Assembly: GCA_027604185.1 (NCBI GenBank)
Contig: JADGKB010000038.1
Location: 51,250-115,249, forward strand
Direction of reading: 5' to 3'
DNA from: Boothiomyces macroporosus
Taxonomy: Eukaryota; Chytridiomycota; Chytridiomycetes; Rhizophydiales; Terramycetaceae
DNA length: 64,000 bases
A model generated the notes under the pieces. The model saw only the letters and a list, made by a program, of their open reading frames with translations. It had not been told where the DNA came from and ran no database searches. Of the stretch, positions 21,524 through 34,383 are shown piece after piece. Numbering within the stretch: the first letter of the stretch is position 1; every line of letters starts with the position of its first letter. The translations under genes were made by a program, and so were the position numbers.

Positions 21524-23599
21524 ATGGAAAGCCTTCTTGAAGTATTAACATCAATAAACGCCGGAAAATCCGTTGGAGAGATTAATTTCAGCATCTATGG
21601 CAATATTGGAGATTGCTTGAATGATTCAAAATCTACAAAGAGTCTTGTTTCAAACCAAATTATTGCACTTATAAACAATAGTAATAGTCCACATATCGCA
21701 AAAATTACCTTGAATCTTTTTCAATATTTCAGAAATCATAAATGTTTTCATTATTTTGAAGATCATATTACATCTTGGTTTAACGTATTGAACTTAAATT
21801 TGTCGGTTACACATGAATTAACAATAGAAGTCCAAAAATACGGATGTTTTAACTTATTTAATGGTGATTATGGTAATTGCGACTAGAAATATTGACTCAT
21901 TGAAAAAGCAAAGTTCTCAATGGACAGGAAAGCTTTATCAGACTATACTTAAACACCTGGAAACTAATAACGGTTCAGTATATCAGTTTTAATCAAGGAT
22001 CTTCTGTTGATTTCATTCGATAGACTTTTGAAGCATTTCCCTTCAGCTGCAAAGCCGGTAAAGGAGTCGGCCATGGATCTTATGCTGAAGAAATTTGCTC
22101 AATCTAACTATAATCCGCATATATTAACCGTAATTGTTAGTCTTTTTGTCGTTGAAACTAAATCTTCTGAAGATTCCCTTGTCGATGGAATTGTGGCATC
22201 AATCTATATGATTTTGAATGATGCATTTGAATTGAACTCGCCAGCGGAATTATATAGAAAGAAACTCTCAATTGAAATCTCAAAATCAAATTGGCGACAG
22301 GAATTACGAAAACTTTTCCAGCTGCTGGAATCGATCATCCAATCAAACACCAAAATTACTATTGATCCAGTACTTGCCCTTTTGAAGTTTATATATTCAT
22401 TAAAATTCACTCAGATGGAATACAACGACTTTCTGTCGTCTGTTAATGACATATCTGACAGATTTTTAATAGCCTTGGTTAAATGGTACAGTCTATCTAA
22501 CAGTACAGTGTCGGAAGCAATTTCATTCTCAAAAAAACTATTAAAAGCTTAGTGAAGATAATGGGACAAAGAAGATACTATTCAAAATGCTTATACTATG
22601 AGTTACTCTCTCAGTTGCTGCAAGTAAATTATTTTGAATCCAAAGAGGAAATTGATGTCATTTCTGAAGCTATTCAGGAAGAAATTTCTTTTTATCACTC
22701 GGATTTACCTGTACTTTTGTCCTCTGTAAATATTTCTTGATCATAGCTAAAAGATACCTCTTCTCCAGAATTACTGAAATTTGCGTATGCTATTAGAAGT
22801 ACATCAATTGCTAACCATAGTTATCCGTTTCTCGATTGAAATGTTTTCCTTTAAGTTAAATGACGATGTGATAGGGGTGTTGGTGAGTATTGCTCTAAAT
22901 ATTTCAACATACTCATATACATCAACCGATTTTCCCACGATGCTTCATGAAATGACTATTGATACCTTGCGTAGTCTTTATGCCCAATCACTGGAAGACC
23001 GATCATTATTTCCGGTAATAGTCAAGATAGTATCTACTGGCATTCACCATTCAAACAAAGTTATTCGTGATTGCAGTTTTGAAATATCGAGAAATCTCAC
23101 AGTTGTGGTGAAACCGAAATTACAGCCAGTTGTATTAGGTGTGCCTAGTTTTGAAGAAAAAAGAAAGAATTCCGCTTACGTTGAAAAGGCCATCGCAAAA
23201 AAAGTCAAAGTAGACGATAATATTGATCAACATCTTCCTCTCCAATCAGGTATTAATGCAACCAGAAAAACAACGATTACCAAGGTATTTGTGCATTAAT
23301 CACAGCAACCGCAAGACAGCCCGAAAACTATCCCTGTTGAAGTGTCAACTAGTGCGAAAATTCCAGCAGAGCTGTCTGCACATACACAGGAGAAATCGGT
23401 GTTAAACTTACCGAAAATTCAAGTGCAAGAACACAAAGATCATTTACCTAACGTAAACCAGGTGGATCACCAAGATAGCCAAATTGTACCAATGAAAAGG
23501 CTTCATGATGAAACCCAAAATTCACCGGAAAACGAATCTGATGGTGATTCTAACTTTCCCGAAATTGAAATTGATTACATTGACTCTGATAATGAATAA
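21524..23599 (+). CDS. HEAT-like helical-repeat protein, possibly Rix1/PELP1-like
   Basis: About eight exons give roughly 640 aa. Residues 1-480 are alpha-helical in a HEAT/ARM-like pattern (for example DLLLISFDRLLKHFPSAAK and LIALVKWYSLSNSTVSEA). A basic segment (KRKNSAYVEKAIAKKVKVD) and an acidic tail ending in FPEIEIDYIDSDNE follow. Helical repeats plus a basic patch and a terminal acidic tail resemble Rix1/PELP1 of pre-60S ribosome maturation, but no diagnostic block was identified and this is a guess. One intron (21873-21894) seems to end in TG. Another, near 22512-22549, is about 38 nt, long for this genome. A further 18-nt GT-AG interval at about 22484-22501 is in frame, and its use is undecided. 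Confidence 0.65.
21873..21894 (+). other. Putative GT-TG mini-intron in the HEAT-like gene
   Basis: A 22-nt interval with a GTAATT donor, an ACTAGA stretch and an AATATTG end. Removing it joins NGDY to DSLKKQSSQWTGKLYQTI and keeps the frame of the next exon, which is fixed by a canonical 20-nt intron just downstream. The internal TAG acceptor gives an out-of-frame product. Confidence 0.5.
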
Positions 23600-23682
23600 A
23601 AAGTAGATCCATCTCAATAGGTTTCCTGTCCAGATATGAACAAAATTTTTGTCCGAGTTGTAGACATTTTTTCCAATCTAAA

Positions 23683-26600
23683 ATGGACTCAAAGAGAACA
23701 AGCGAGAAGTTCAACTCGCAAGATACCGGAGTATCCGTTGCTATAAGAATACGACCATTCAACCAGAGAGAGAAAAAGTTTGGAGATTGTGATCCTTCGA
23801 TCATAGTCGAAAATAATTCTCTCTTAACCCAGACAAACCCTACAATTCAATTTAATTTTGGTATGATTTGCATTTAATTAGATCACGTACTGCAACAAGA
23901 CTCCTCAACGTTGGATGTCTATAATGCTGTTGCCAGTGACGTAGTATCTTCATGTGTGGACGGAATCAATGGTAAACATTCAAATTTACTAAGGCACAAT
24001 ATTTGCGTATGGGCAAACATCTTCTGGAAAAACATATACGATGTTTGGAACTGAAAAAGAGCCGGGGATTATGAATTTATCAATCAAACATATTTTTAGT
24101 CACATATCACAAGTATAAAGGGGTTTGCTAATTGTAGAGTGAAAATAGGGAATTCTTACTTCGAGTTAGTTACGTGGAGATATACAACGAAGTGATCAAA
24201 GACCTATTAAAGCCAGGAAATGAAAATTTGAAAATCCACCAGAATCCAAATGGCGAAATATTTGTAGGAGATTTGACAGAACATGTTGTCGCCTCCTTGA
24301 ATGACGTGGAAAATTTATTGATAATTGGAGATCGGAATAGGCATATTGGTGAAACAAATATGAACGAGAAAAGTTCCCGATCACATACTATTTTCAGAAT
24401 GGTAGGATTCTCCTAATTTAGACTATTGAAAGTAGAGAACGTGTTTCCAGTAAATCAAGATCTGCATCTGGAGCGGTAAAAGTGTCAAATTTGGTACTTG
24501 AAATTTTATTTTAGAATTTGGTAGATCTGGCCGGCTCTGAGCGTGTTGGGCATACTGGTGCAGAAGGTATCCGTTTGAAAGAAGGAGGGCACATAAATAA
24601 GAGTCTTTTAGCCCTCAGCACTGTGATTGCAAAGTTATCTGAAGGCAGGGATAGGTATTTTCACATTAATCCAAGTTTACACATTCCATACCGAGACTCG
24701 AAATTGACCAGAATGCTTCAGTCCTCATTGGGAGGGAATGCGAAGACGGGGATTATCTGTACGATTACACCGTCACTGATACATATGGACGAAACCCTTT
24801 CGACACTGAGATTCGCTAGCCGAGCCAAAAATATAACAAACAAACCTAGAGTGAATGAAGTAAGTTTGAATTTATTGTAGATTGTGCCAGAAGGGACTCT
24901 GCTAAAAATCTATAAACAGGAAATTAACGAGCTCAAGAAAAAGCTAGACCAAGTAATTTCATCTAATGCAGGCAAACGAAAGCTCCCGTTTGTCAGATAT
25001 CTCAAAAGAAGAATTGCTTGAGAACAGAGAGAAAATCAAACTGGAAGCAAAGATAAAGAAACTAGGATTAATGATACTTGATTCTTCAAAAGTAGAAAAG
25101 AATGGAAAATCAAATAATGTAATTAGAATTTAAATATAGAAGAGCAAGAGGAGACAAACATGGGTTCCTTCATCATTCAACTCTCCAAATCTGAATACCA
25201 ACAACGAAAACGACACTGACATTGACCAAATGCCATCCAGCGAGATTATGGGAATTATTATGAAAATGATTAAGGGAGAAATTAAGGAAGAGGATGTAAA
25301 AAGTTTGGAACTTTTGGTAATTTTCCGGTAATTTAGAAATTGCATCGATATATTCAAGATTTGAAGGATAATGCCTCCAATACTTCGAATGAACGTAGCA
25401 ATATAGGTTCAGGCGATGGAGAACACAAAAGAATGCTCGAAGAGGAAACACAAGTAGAGTCAAAGAGATTGAAAACCTCTCACATAGATTCCAACAGTGA
25501 TCTTCTTTCTCAGGATATGCTGGAGGATGAGCTATTACGGTCTTTGGGTGTGTCAACGGCGGACGATTTATATGCCTATCTAAACGATTGTAATAAGAAG
25601 TTATCTGAGTATGAAAAACTGAACTCCCAACATGGTGATAATCTACAAAAATTACACTCTTTAGAAGAGAAGTTGGTCGACTATAACAAAATTGAAAACG
25701 AACGAAATGACTTGATAGAGCAAATAAATCAAGTAAAGACAATGCTGATGACCAATTCAAATAATGGGACGGATGGATTAACACTTCTTGAATTAATGAC
25801 TCTTGAGAAGAACAAGGTTAATGCTGGAATACAATATCTTTCGGGATTAATTGTCGAAAATCATGCGGACGATTATGAAGAATTGGATGCGAATCTTTTG
25901 GGGAATATTGGAATTCCAAGTCATCACAAACTAATCACCATTTTAAAGGAACACAAGAAAACCCAAGAGCTCTTATCATCATTGTGTACCAAGTATGGGC
26001 TAAATGACATTTCACTAAATTCACTTTTATCCTACTTTGAAGATGAGCGTTTGAGTAGAGGAAATGCCATGGAGATGAAAAATTCTGAATTTATTAATCT
26101 AAAAAATAGTTATGAAGAGCTTCAGACAAAATACACCAACTTGGAGGATGAATTCAAACAAAAAACGGAGGAAAAGAATCTGCTTGACCAAGATACTGAA
26201 ACATTAAGACATTCACTAGAAACTTATCAGAAAACCAACGAAGCATTGCTGGTTGATATGAATAACCTTCAATTAGAGAACGCTGGATTAAAGTCCAACC
26301 TTAGCACGCAAAGATCTGAATACGAGCGCTTAAAGGAGGAGTTTACTTTTAAAATGGATCAAACGGAAGAATTTGAAATCAAGTTTGGCAATGAAATCTT
26401 CAAATGCAACACCAAAAACTTGATAGACGATCAAATTGCAATTCAAAACAGAATCGATGAAGTGTTGCACTTGAAAGAAAGTGACTCAAAAGAGTTGCAA
26501 CAATACCGCTTGATTATGAATGAAATATGTACAAGCATTGGCTATAACGCGGAACAATGGTCCCCTTCCGAAATCAAACACCAGCTGGACAAGGTTTTGG

Positions 26601-28416
26601 CAGTGGAATTGCAAAAAGGAAAAGCAATCCAATTAGATTACGAACAACAATTGAACGACATTGCATACTCAATGGGCGGCGAAAAGCTGAACACATTTGA
26701 AGATTTGCTGAAATTCTTTAACACTCAGGTCGTCCCCAGGGCAGTTCATTCAGAAACGTGTAAAGAACTTGAAGAAAAATATCAAGTTGCTTTAACAATG
26801 AATGAAATGTCAACAAAGAAAATTGAGTCCATCCTTGATGCCAATGATTCTAACTCAGTTAAAGATGTTAAAATCTTCAAAGAATACGAGCAAAGCGTTG
26901 CCGAAAATGTTGAGCTTGAAAAGCAACTAGAAGATCTAAAATTATCTTTTGTTACTCTTCAGTCCAAGTATATTTCTACTGACATAGCTCTGCTGAATTG
27001 ATGGAACTAAACAAAGAACTCACCCAAGCGCTCTCTAGCGCACAAATGGAAAATGAAGCATTAAAGAGTGAAATTGATGCTCAACAGAAGATGGTTTTGG
27101 AAAAAATGGATGAACAGCAGGTTTTTTCTATATTGACGTAGATTTTAAAACAAAGAATTGACGACTTGGTACTTGCTTCTGAATCAAACGAAAATGCTGA
27201 ACAACTGAAAAATGCCTACCTTGCACAAAATGAGAAAGTTACAGATTTAAATAACCAACTTAATGTCTTAAACTCATGTTTGAATGAGAAGAACGAATTC
27301 ATTGCAAGCCTTCAAGAGTTAGTTAAACAAAATAATGATGCAATTCTCCTGCTCGATCAGGAATTACAGGAAAAATCCAAAATGGCAGAATCGGAAATAT
27401 CAAATCTAACTCAAAGTTTAGAAAATTCGACGAAATCTTTGGAGCATGCCCTAATTGTACAGAAGAATGAACTAGAGTCCCAATGGAGGGATAAATATGA
27501 CCAAATTCTTAATGAATTTAACCAGGTTTCGGCTGAGATATTAGAAAAAAATAAACAGATCGAGCAGCTCAATGTTAACTTGCTACAAGTTGGGGAATTA
27601 CAGGAAACATTGGATGCAGCCAAGTCAAACATGGAGCAATTAGATAGTGATCGCAAATGTGCAGAGGAATTCAGCAATAATTTGAGAGTGGTAAGAATCT
27701 CTAACGTAGAAAATTAATCGATTAATTGGAATTACAACTGGATACATGGAATCTACCAATGCAAGACTGAAGGAACACGAAAGAAAATGTGACATTTTGG
27801 TATCTGTAAGTTCCTCTACTCATCTAGTCTATCAACGGTGCTCATAAGAGCTATTTTGGTGTGAAACAAGAAAAAATGAAATTGGACAATAAAGTATCCC
27901 AGTACGAAGGGAAAATTCAGGTATTCCTCGACTGATTACAGGATCTAGGACTTCAAATAACATCACTTAATTCCATTAATGAAGATCAGATCACTGAAAA
28001 AGAAAAGCAAATTCAAAAGTTGGAGAATTTCATCAAAAGTTCATTAGAAGAAAATGAATCATTAAAGGCTAGTATCGAAACTCATCTGTCAAAAATTTCA
28101 GACTTATTTGCGGACAATAAGTTACTGAAGGATTCTATCTCACAATTGGTAATTCAAAATTAATTGTTAGAATGGAGAGCTTGAAAATATTAAATCGCTT
28201 CAAGAAGAAAATACTCAACTCCGTGCAAAAATGCGCAATCTTGAATCTGAATACAGCGAACTGAAAATGCAATTATCAGACAAAGAGGCTTATTTGAGAA
28301 CTGTTCAGGCAAACATAGATGTACAGAAAGACCGATCAAATCAAGAAAACACTCTTCCAAATATTTTACCACGAAAACCTCTATCAAATTCAGTTCAAGA
28401 GCCTGTAGTAATATAA
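23683..28416 (+). CDS. Kinesin-7 (CENP-E-like) motor with long coiled coil
   Basis: Sixteen exons give 1472 aa. The N-terminal motor domain (about residues 15-350) has [14 protein letters not shown], the P-loop [11 protein letters not shown], switch [14 protein letters not shown], switch [17 protein letters not shown] and [16 protein letters not shown]. The neck reads [17 protein letters not shown] followed by [17 protein letters not shown], the form found in CENP-E. The rest is about 1100 residues of coiled coil rich in E, K, L and N with no recognised tail domain. Kinesin-7 motors are plus-end directed and position chromosomes by linking kinetochores to spindle microtubules. Introns of 19-25 nt fall through both motor and stalk. 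Its stop is 93 bp from the convergent stop of FIP1. Confidence 0.9.
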
Positions 28417-28509
28417 ACTAATTCTAGTTTTCAAGCAAACCAAGGTTCAACCGACTCAAATCTCAACCTGTAAAGAAAGAACAGGAAATTGAGTGTAATC
28501 AACAATGAA

Positions 28510-29512
28510 TTAAACAATATAGGCACCAATAGTTTTATTCTGAATTTAGTCATAATAGTCTCGCTTTCTACATTAGTTTTTTTCAACCTCCTATCTTTAT
28601 CTTTTCGATCATAATCGTATCTTCTGTCATCTCGATCTTTGTCCAATTTCTTTCTCTTGTCTCTTCTATCATCACGATCCCTGCGATCATAGCGATCGTC
28701 CCTATCTCTGTCGTCACGGTCATCCCTTGACCGTCTTCGATCCTTTTTAGACTTTTCACGATCATCCTCATAAGGGCTATCTCTTCTGTCTTTGTAACCT
28801 GTATTAGAAAGGATTACTTTTATAATTGGTATCTGTTGATTCATTGTCATCATCATACCCACCCAACACTTGAATTGCATCATCATCTCTATGTCGCTTG
28901 CTGCTTCCATGAGAAGATTCCTTCCTGTCGCTTCTCTGATACTTTCCAGAGTATGACTCTTCACGATACTGATTGGAGAAAATGTGAGATTCAAATTCTA
29001 AATCTGTCTCTTTATCCTTACATAAATCTAAACTCACCTTCTTTTGACCCTCTCGTAGTAACCGCTGTTTGGTGCAATATGCTTTCCATGTTGCTTCATT
29101 GAACCCAAAATTGAAATAATCTGTAATGTCAGCCCCAGGATTTCTCCAAGGCTTATCCTCAAACGATTCCATATCGACATTAATTATATCGACTCCTTCA
29201 TACTGTCCCATTGCTTCAATATCCAATCCAGCTTTTTGCACAGTAGAAATTACAGTTGAATCTGATGATTAGTTCCAGCTACCATGCTTGGGAATGGGTA
29301 ATCCAACTACAGGCTTGGATGTTTCTTTAGGTCTACTGTTATGCATCAGCTTACTTTTCTGTTTCTTTTGTTTCTTGAGCATCTTGGTCAACAACAATTT
29401 CAATATCCTAGAATAAACAGTTGTTTACACTTTCAGAATCTTCATCTTCTACTTCTTCTTCCTCTTCCTTTCCGTATAAATCCTCATCCAACTCATCGTC
29501 AAGATTAGACAT
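28510..29512 (-). CDS. FIP1: Fip1-like pre-mRNA 3'-end processing factor
   Basis: Seven exons give 289 aa. The protein starts with an acidic stretch ([20 protein letters not shown]) and contains the Fip1 motif [20 protein letters not shown] followed by WKAYCTKQ. Fip1 links poly(A) polymerase to the cleavage and polyadenylation factor in the nucleus. The C-terminal third is a mixed-charge Arg/Asp repeat ([13 protein letters not shown]), as in metazoan FIP1L1 and unlike the shorter yeast protein. The last intron (about 32 nt) and the short final exon are uncertain; reading through it instead gives a stop near 28431. Confidence 0.88.
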
Positions 29513-29528
29513 TTTGAAATTATTTTTT

Positions 29529-31095
29529 TTAGAAATTTATTAGTGAGTCTGGAACGGTGCTTGCTGCTCCAACAGCCAGTGGAGGGAAATCTTCCTTTGA
29601 AATCTTTTTGCTGTTTAATTCAGAGTCGATAAACTACGTTAGCACTGGTATTACGTTTGAATAGGAGTAGTCTAAAAAGTCTTCCAAGTCGTAGGAAGGC
29701 TTTGCCAATGAGTCTTGGAATATATGGGCAAGCGTAGACACAGTAGGGTAGTAATGGTTTTTGAGTAGCTCGAGTTCCCATAGACAACTTTCAGATGCCT
29801 TACTTTCGTTGGGATCTAGCTTCTCAAATATATATGGATCTGGTTAGAAATCGGATACCTTTAATGTTGTCTACATCCTCTCTGTGAATTAGAGTAAGGG
29901 ATGATGGATGTAATCGAAACAGGTTGTAGATTAAAGGCAAAATCATTATAATACCAGCTGGTGGTGCGCCTAATGAAATTCTTGCCATCCGTTTGATGAA
30001 AGCTGATACCAAATACGATGGAATGTAAGTAGATGATAGAAACAGCGAAGCCATTCTAAAGAATCTTGATCTGTATTTGGCATGCAAAAGATTTTGGTCA
30101 AATAATGCATACAGCTTTGGATAAAAGTGTGGATAATCCAAATTGTACTTGTGAATCAAGGTAAAAAGCCCATTCAAGGCAAGGATACTGACAAAACCAC
30201 CTGCATTAATATCAATTACCAGAGTTATAGGCAACGACGAGGAAATCCATTAGCTTTGTAGGATCATATAAATTAGGGACAATCCTGGCGTGAAGTATCT
30301 CCAAAATACCACGGTAGATTGGTGCAGTCATTGGAAACTCTAAAAAGCGCAACCAGCAGTCACTATAAACTTTCTGATACACCTGTGGTACTTTAACTTG
30401 ATTGGTCTTTTCGCCAAAGGAAGTCAATTCTGTCCCACAAATCATAGTGATATCCGAAGAGTGTGGCTCTAATGACGAGAGCAGTCTGTAAACAGTAGAA
30501 ACATTACAACCCTCTTCCATAGATTTCCTAACTTAACAAAAATTTACACTGCCAATTTATAGAAATAGTACCGCAGGTCGTCGTAGCTATTTAAAGTTGT
30601 AATAATATTGGTTGCGATTGTATCATTCAATTCCAAGTCAACCAATTTGTCGACCAGAATTGAATACAAGTTTGTTTGAAATTCATCAACTGATTCACTT
30701 GCTTCTTTGACAATTTTAACCATCTTTTCAAAGCAGGTAACTTGGATTCTCAAGTCTCCATTTGTCAAGTTGACTGCCAATGATTCGTAAAACAATAATC
30801 TGTTTTCTCTTAGCCATGTCGCTATTTTTTGCTTTGGTTCACTCTGATTCTTGTTCATCATTCCCTTTGCCAGCAACTTGCTATAAACCAATTCCAAGGT
30901 AGATATTGCTGAATAGCAGACCTGTGGGATTTCACTTTGACAGAAATCTTGAATTTCAATTATGTTGTTTAGCTTGTTTTCATTTAGAATTTCCTTTCCT
31001 AAGCGGTTGATTTTCTCTGTGATTTCTTTGTGATTCGCCTTCCTTGCTGGCTGTTTTGCTTTCTGGTTCAAGGAGCTCTCTGCCTTTCTCTTCAT
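29529..31095 (-). CDS. NOC4: Noc4/NOC4L nucleolar complex protein
   Basis: Five exons give 495 aa. A basic N terminus (MKRKAESSLNQKAKQPARK) is followed by a helical-repeat region. The CBF/Mak21 block reads FVSILALNGLFTLIHKYNL, DYPHFYPKLYALFDQNLLH, KYRSRFFRMASLFLSSTYIP, then FIKRMARISLGAPPAGI and HREDVDNIK. Noc4 forms a heterodimer with Nop14 in the small-subunit processome and is needed for 40S maturation and nuclear export. The length is close to yeast Noc4 (552 aa). All four introns are 19-21 nt. It lies head-to-tail after the septin gene with 63 bp between. Confidence 0.93.
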
Positions 31096-31158
31096 TTTTT
31101 TTATTTTTTTTTAAAAAGTTTTTAGACAAAAATAATAGCAAAAAGGGATTTTATTAAG

Positions 31159-32473
31159 TTACTTTTTTTGTTTTGCAGAAACTAATTCATTGTAAGCAAC
31201 TTCTTCAGCCTCGACTGTCTTTCTCAAAGCTTCCAATTCCTCAAGCATTTTTTGACGAGTGTTGTTCAAAGCCTCTTCTCTTTCCCTCAAGCTTTGTTCC
31301 TTTTCTCTAACCTTGGCAACGAATCTTTGGCGCATGGCTTCCTCCTTCTTTTGCATTTCATCAGCGAGATTACGCTTTGCGTTTTCAATTCTTGATTCGT
31401 AAAAGTCGTCACAGGCCAAGAATGATTCTGGTCTTCCGTTACCTCTAATCTTTTGCCCACGATATGTTGCATAGTGAATCGAATGAGTGGTGTCAATTAG
31501 ATCTTGCATGTTTGTTCTGATATTAATTACCATTTACCCAATCAACAGTTCTCTCAAATGTACAAAATCGCAGTGCAAAGGGTTTTCTACTTCAACGTTT
31601 CCCCATCTATAAGATCTTCCTCTAACCATCTTGCCGTTCACATTAATTAATTTGTCGCTTCCGATCACAGTAAATGGAATATGCTGTTCCAACTCGGCGA
31701 TGAATTCTCTATCTTCGGCATGGAAGGTTGGATAAGCTCTAATGTCATACTGTTCAAAATCGCGCAAGATAGCTTTCTTGTACAATGATACTTCCTCTGG
31801 TGCCAAGGCATCTGCTTTTGCAATAACAGGAATAACATTTACTTTTGAACAGATTCTTTGCAAGAATTCGACATCCAAGTCATTCATTCTAAATTAACTA
31901 TTTTATACCTGTTGATCCCGGTTGGCGGTAAAAAGTACAACAGCGCGTGTACTCTAGTGTCTGGAATATTCCCACGAATTTCTTGAGACCTTTCTGCTGC
32001 TAAATATTTGTCATGTTGCTTTTCGATATAATTGATGATAGGTTCAAAGCTAGTTTGAGTAAAGTGTTACTTTGTTTCACGGTTTAGTTGGTCTCCGAAT
32101 CCAGGGGTGTCAATCACAGTCAAAAACAACGTTACTCCGTCTTCTGTGAGTTCAAAAGTGGTAGGGTTGATTTCGACAGTTTTTGAAGCAAACAGATTTT
32201 GTGGTGCGATTTTCTCAGTTAATGGTGCGTTGAACAAAGTGTTTAAAAATGTAGTTTTTCCCAATCCTGATTCACCAGCGACCATCAAGTTGAAAGCGTA
32301 TGGTCTCTTTTTGGAGCGTTTCGCTTGCTGTTTTGGAAGCTCTGCAATTCCCAAGGATGAATTTGGTCTTAGTGTAACGGAACGAGGGAGTTTCCATGGA
32401 CCTGGGTCAGGGTTTAATCCACGAAATTGTAAAGCGTATTCCTATTATTAGTTTGAATTTGTACCAAAGGCAT
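31159..32473 (-). CDS. Septin
   Basis: Five exons give 409 aa. The start MPLEYALQFRGLNPDPGPW is set by a first 23-nt intron. A basic patch KRSKKRPYAFN precedes the GTPase domain: P-loop GESGLGKTT, G3 DTPGFGD and G4 IAKADALAPEE. The septin-unique element ends in RGRSYRWGNVEVENPLHCDF. A C-terminal coiled coil (about residues 320-409) starts at ENAKRNLADEMQKKEEAMR. Septins assemble into membrane-bound filaments at division sites and growth tips. The paralogue group (Cdc3, Cdc10, Cdc11 or Cdc12) was not assigned. The coiled coil argues against Cdc10. Confidence 0.95.
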
Positions 32474-32881
32474 TTGAGATTTTGAAGAATTTTCAAAGGA
32501 CAAAGCGTGGCGGTTGATACAACGGCAAGTGGGCGTACGCCCAACACGGCAAAGAATATTAATTTCACGAGTAGAGCAGGATTTCTATGTATTCAATTTC
32601 AATGAATCATCTTTGTCGAGTTGGAGCTTTGTCACCGCCAATTCTCCACACAATGTGGCCACTAATCGCTTCAAATATCCATTTAAAAGGGAGGCATTAC
32701 CTATGTCTAGGATAAGAACTTAAAGTGGGTGGCAAGTGTATTCCCTCACCAAACCTTTTTAGCGGATAGGCTCAAATTATCAGAGTTGGAATTGGTATAT
32801 GTACATTGAACTTATTTCGCATGTGGCTTGGAAATTTCGTCCAATACATTTTCTCTTGTTTTTTCTTTTTTACATTTCCAA
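32474..32881. promoter_or_regulatory. 408-bp divergent intergenic region (septin / CBF5)
   Basis: No supported gene. It holds the promoters of two divergent genes. A perfect 14-bp palindrome TGGGCGTACGCCCA lies at 32530-32543, 57 bp upstream of the septin start. A T-rich tract sits just before the CBF5 start. Confidence 0.6.
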
Positions 32882-34341
32882 ATGACCATTAAGCCTAGCA
32901 AAGAAGGTCCATCATTGAAGACTGATGACTGGCCATTATTACTCAAAGTAATTTCCTACTAATTCCAAGAACTTTGATAAACTGAATGTTCGCACTGCAC
33001 ACTACACTCCAATCCCAACAGGATCCGCTCCATTGAAGAGAGATATTGAAAACTATGTCAAGTAACTTAAGTTTAATGATAGATATGGAGTTATCAATCT
33101 TGATAAGCCAGCAAATCCATCCTCCCACGAAGTTGTTGCTTGGATTAGAAGAATTTTAAGAGTTGAAAAAACTGGACATTCTGGAACATTGGATCCAAAA
33201 GTTACCGGATGTTTGATTGTTTGCATCGACAGAGCCACACGTCTCGTTAAATCTCAACAAGGAGCTGGAAAGGAATACGTAGCTGTACTAAGATTGCACG
33301 ATGCTATCGATTCGGAAAAAAAATTGGCACAAGCGCTTGAAACTCTCACTGGTGCTTTATTCCAAAGACCACCCCTTATTTCCGCTGTTAAACGTCAATT
33401 GCGTATTAGAACTATTCATGAATCCAAATTGATCGAATTTGACAATGAAAGACATTTGGCTGTATTCTGGGTCTCTTGTGAAGCCGGTACTTATATTCGT
33501 ACATTGTGTGTTCATTTGGGCTTGTTGCTTGGTGCTGGAGGACACATGCAAGAGTTGCGCCGTGTAAGATCTGGTGCAACTGGAGAAGCGGATGACATGG
33601 TTACTATGCATGATGTATTGGATGCACAATGGGTATTAGACAATACCAAAGATGAATCTTATTTAAGAAGGGTAGTTAGACCTTTGGAATCACTATTGAC
33701 TGGTTTCAAGAGAATTGTAGTCAAGGATAGCGCTGTCAACGCAATTTGCTATGGTGCTAAATTCATGATTCCTGGTTTGCTGCGCTTTGAATCTGGAATT
33801 GACGTCAATGAAGAAGTTGTTTTGATGACCACTAAAGGTAAATGGCATTTAATATCAGGTGAAGCAATTGCACTTGCATATGCAATGATGTCTACTGCTG
33901 AAATGGCATCTTGCGATCACGGAGTTGTCGCAAAAATTAAGAGAGTTATTATGGAAAGAGATACCTATCCAAGAAGATGGGGATTGGGACCTAAAGCTTC
34001 CGAAAAGAAGAAGCTCGTCGCTGATGGAAAACTTGACAAATATGGCCGTCCTATTGAAGGCACTACTCCTGCTGACTGGAGTAAAAATTATGTAGATTAT
34101 GCTTCGTAAGTTTATTACTTATTTTAGTGGCCAAACAGCTCCAAAAACTGCCGCTCCAATGATTGAAGAAGTGGAAGAACCAAAGAAGCGCAAAGCAGAA
34201 GCAGTTGAAGAAGCTGAAGAATCAAAACCAAAGAGAGAAAAGAAAGGTAATTGGAGTCTCACAATAGAAAAATCTGAAAAGAAAGAGAAGAAAGAAAAGA
34301 AGGAAAAGAAAGAAAAAAAGGAAAAGAAATCCAAAGAATAA
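32882..34341 (+). CDS. CBF5: Cbf5/dyskerin, H/ACA snoRNP pseudouridine synthase
   Basis: At least four exons (introns of 21-22 nt) give 464 aa, or 457 aa if an in-frame 21-nt GT-AG interval near 34245-34265 is also spliced. The N-terminal extension matches the dyskerin-specific DKLN region. The TruB catalytic block [14 protein letters not shown] contains the catalytic Asp, followed by [12 protein letters not shown], then [16 protein letters not shown] and [16 protein letters not shown]. The C-terminal PUA domain includes [14 protein letters not shown] sequence ([12 protein letters not shown]) and PRRWGLGP. The tail is a KKEKKEKK repeat (34260-34341) typical of nucleolar Cbf5. The enzyme pseudouridylates rRNA and snRNA guided by H/ACA RNAs. 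Confidence 0.96.
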
Positions 34342-34383
34342 TTATTCACTAATCTTCACTACTATATTTCAAATATATGATTT

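Noticed and set aside
22484..22501. 18-nt in-frame GT-AG interval in the HEAT-like gene
   Set aside because: Both spliced and unspliced versions are open and the region is not conserved, so it was left undecided and not claimed as an intron.
28580..28760. Arg/Asp repeat as a possible tandem DNA repeat
   Set aside because: The units are irregular at DNA level and encode the mixed-charge tail expected of FIP1L1-type proteins.
33357..33629. Long open frames on the strand opposite CBF5, the SDR domains, GH16 genes and the kinesin
   Set aside because: They lack conserved motifs, overlap well-supported exons and arise from codon bias of the real gene.
34260..34341. Lys/Glu repeat tract near the end of CBF5
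   Set aside because: This is the normal low-complexity KKE/KKD tail of dyskerin proteins, not a separate repeat element.
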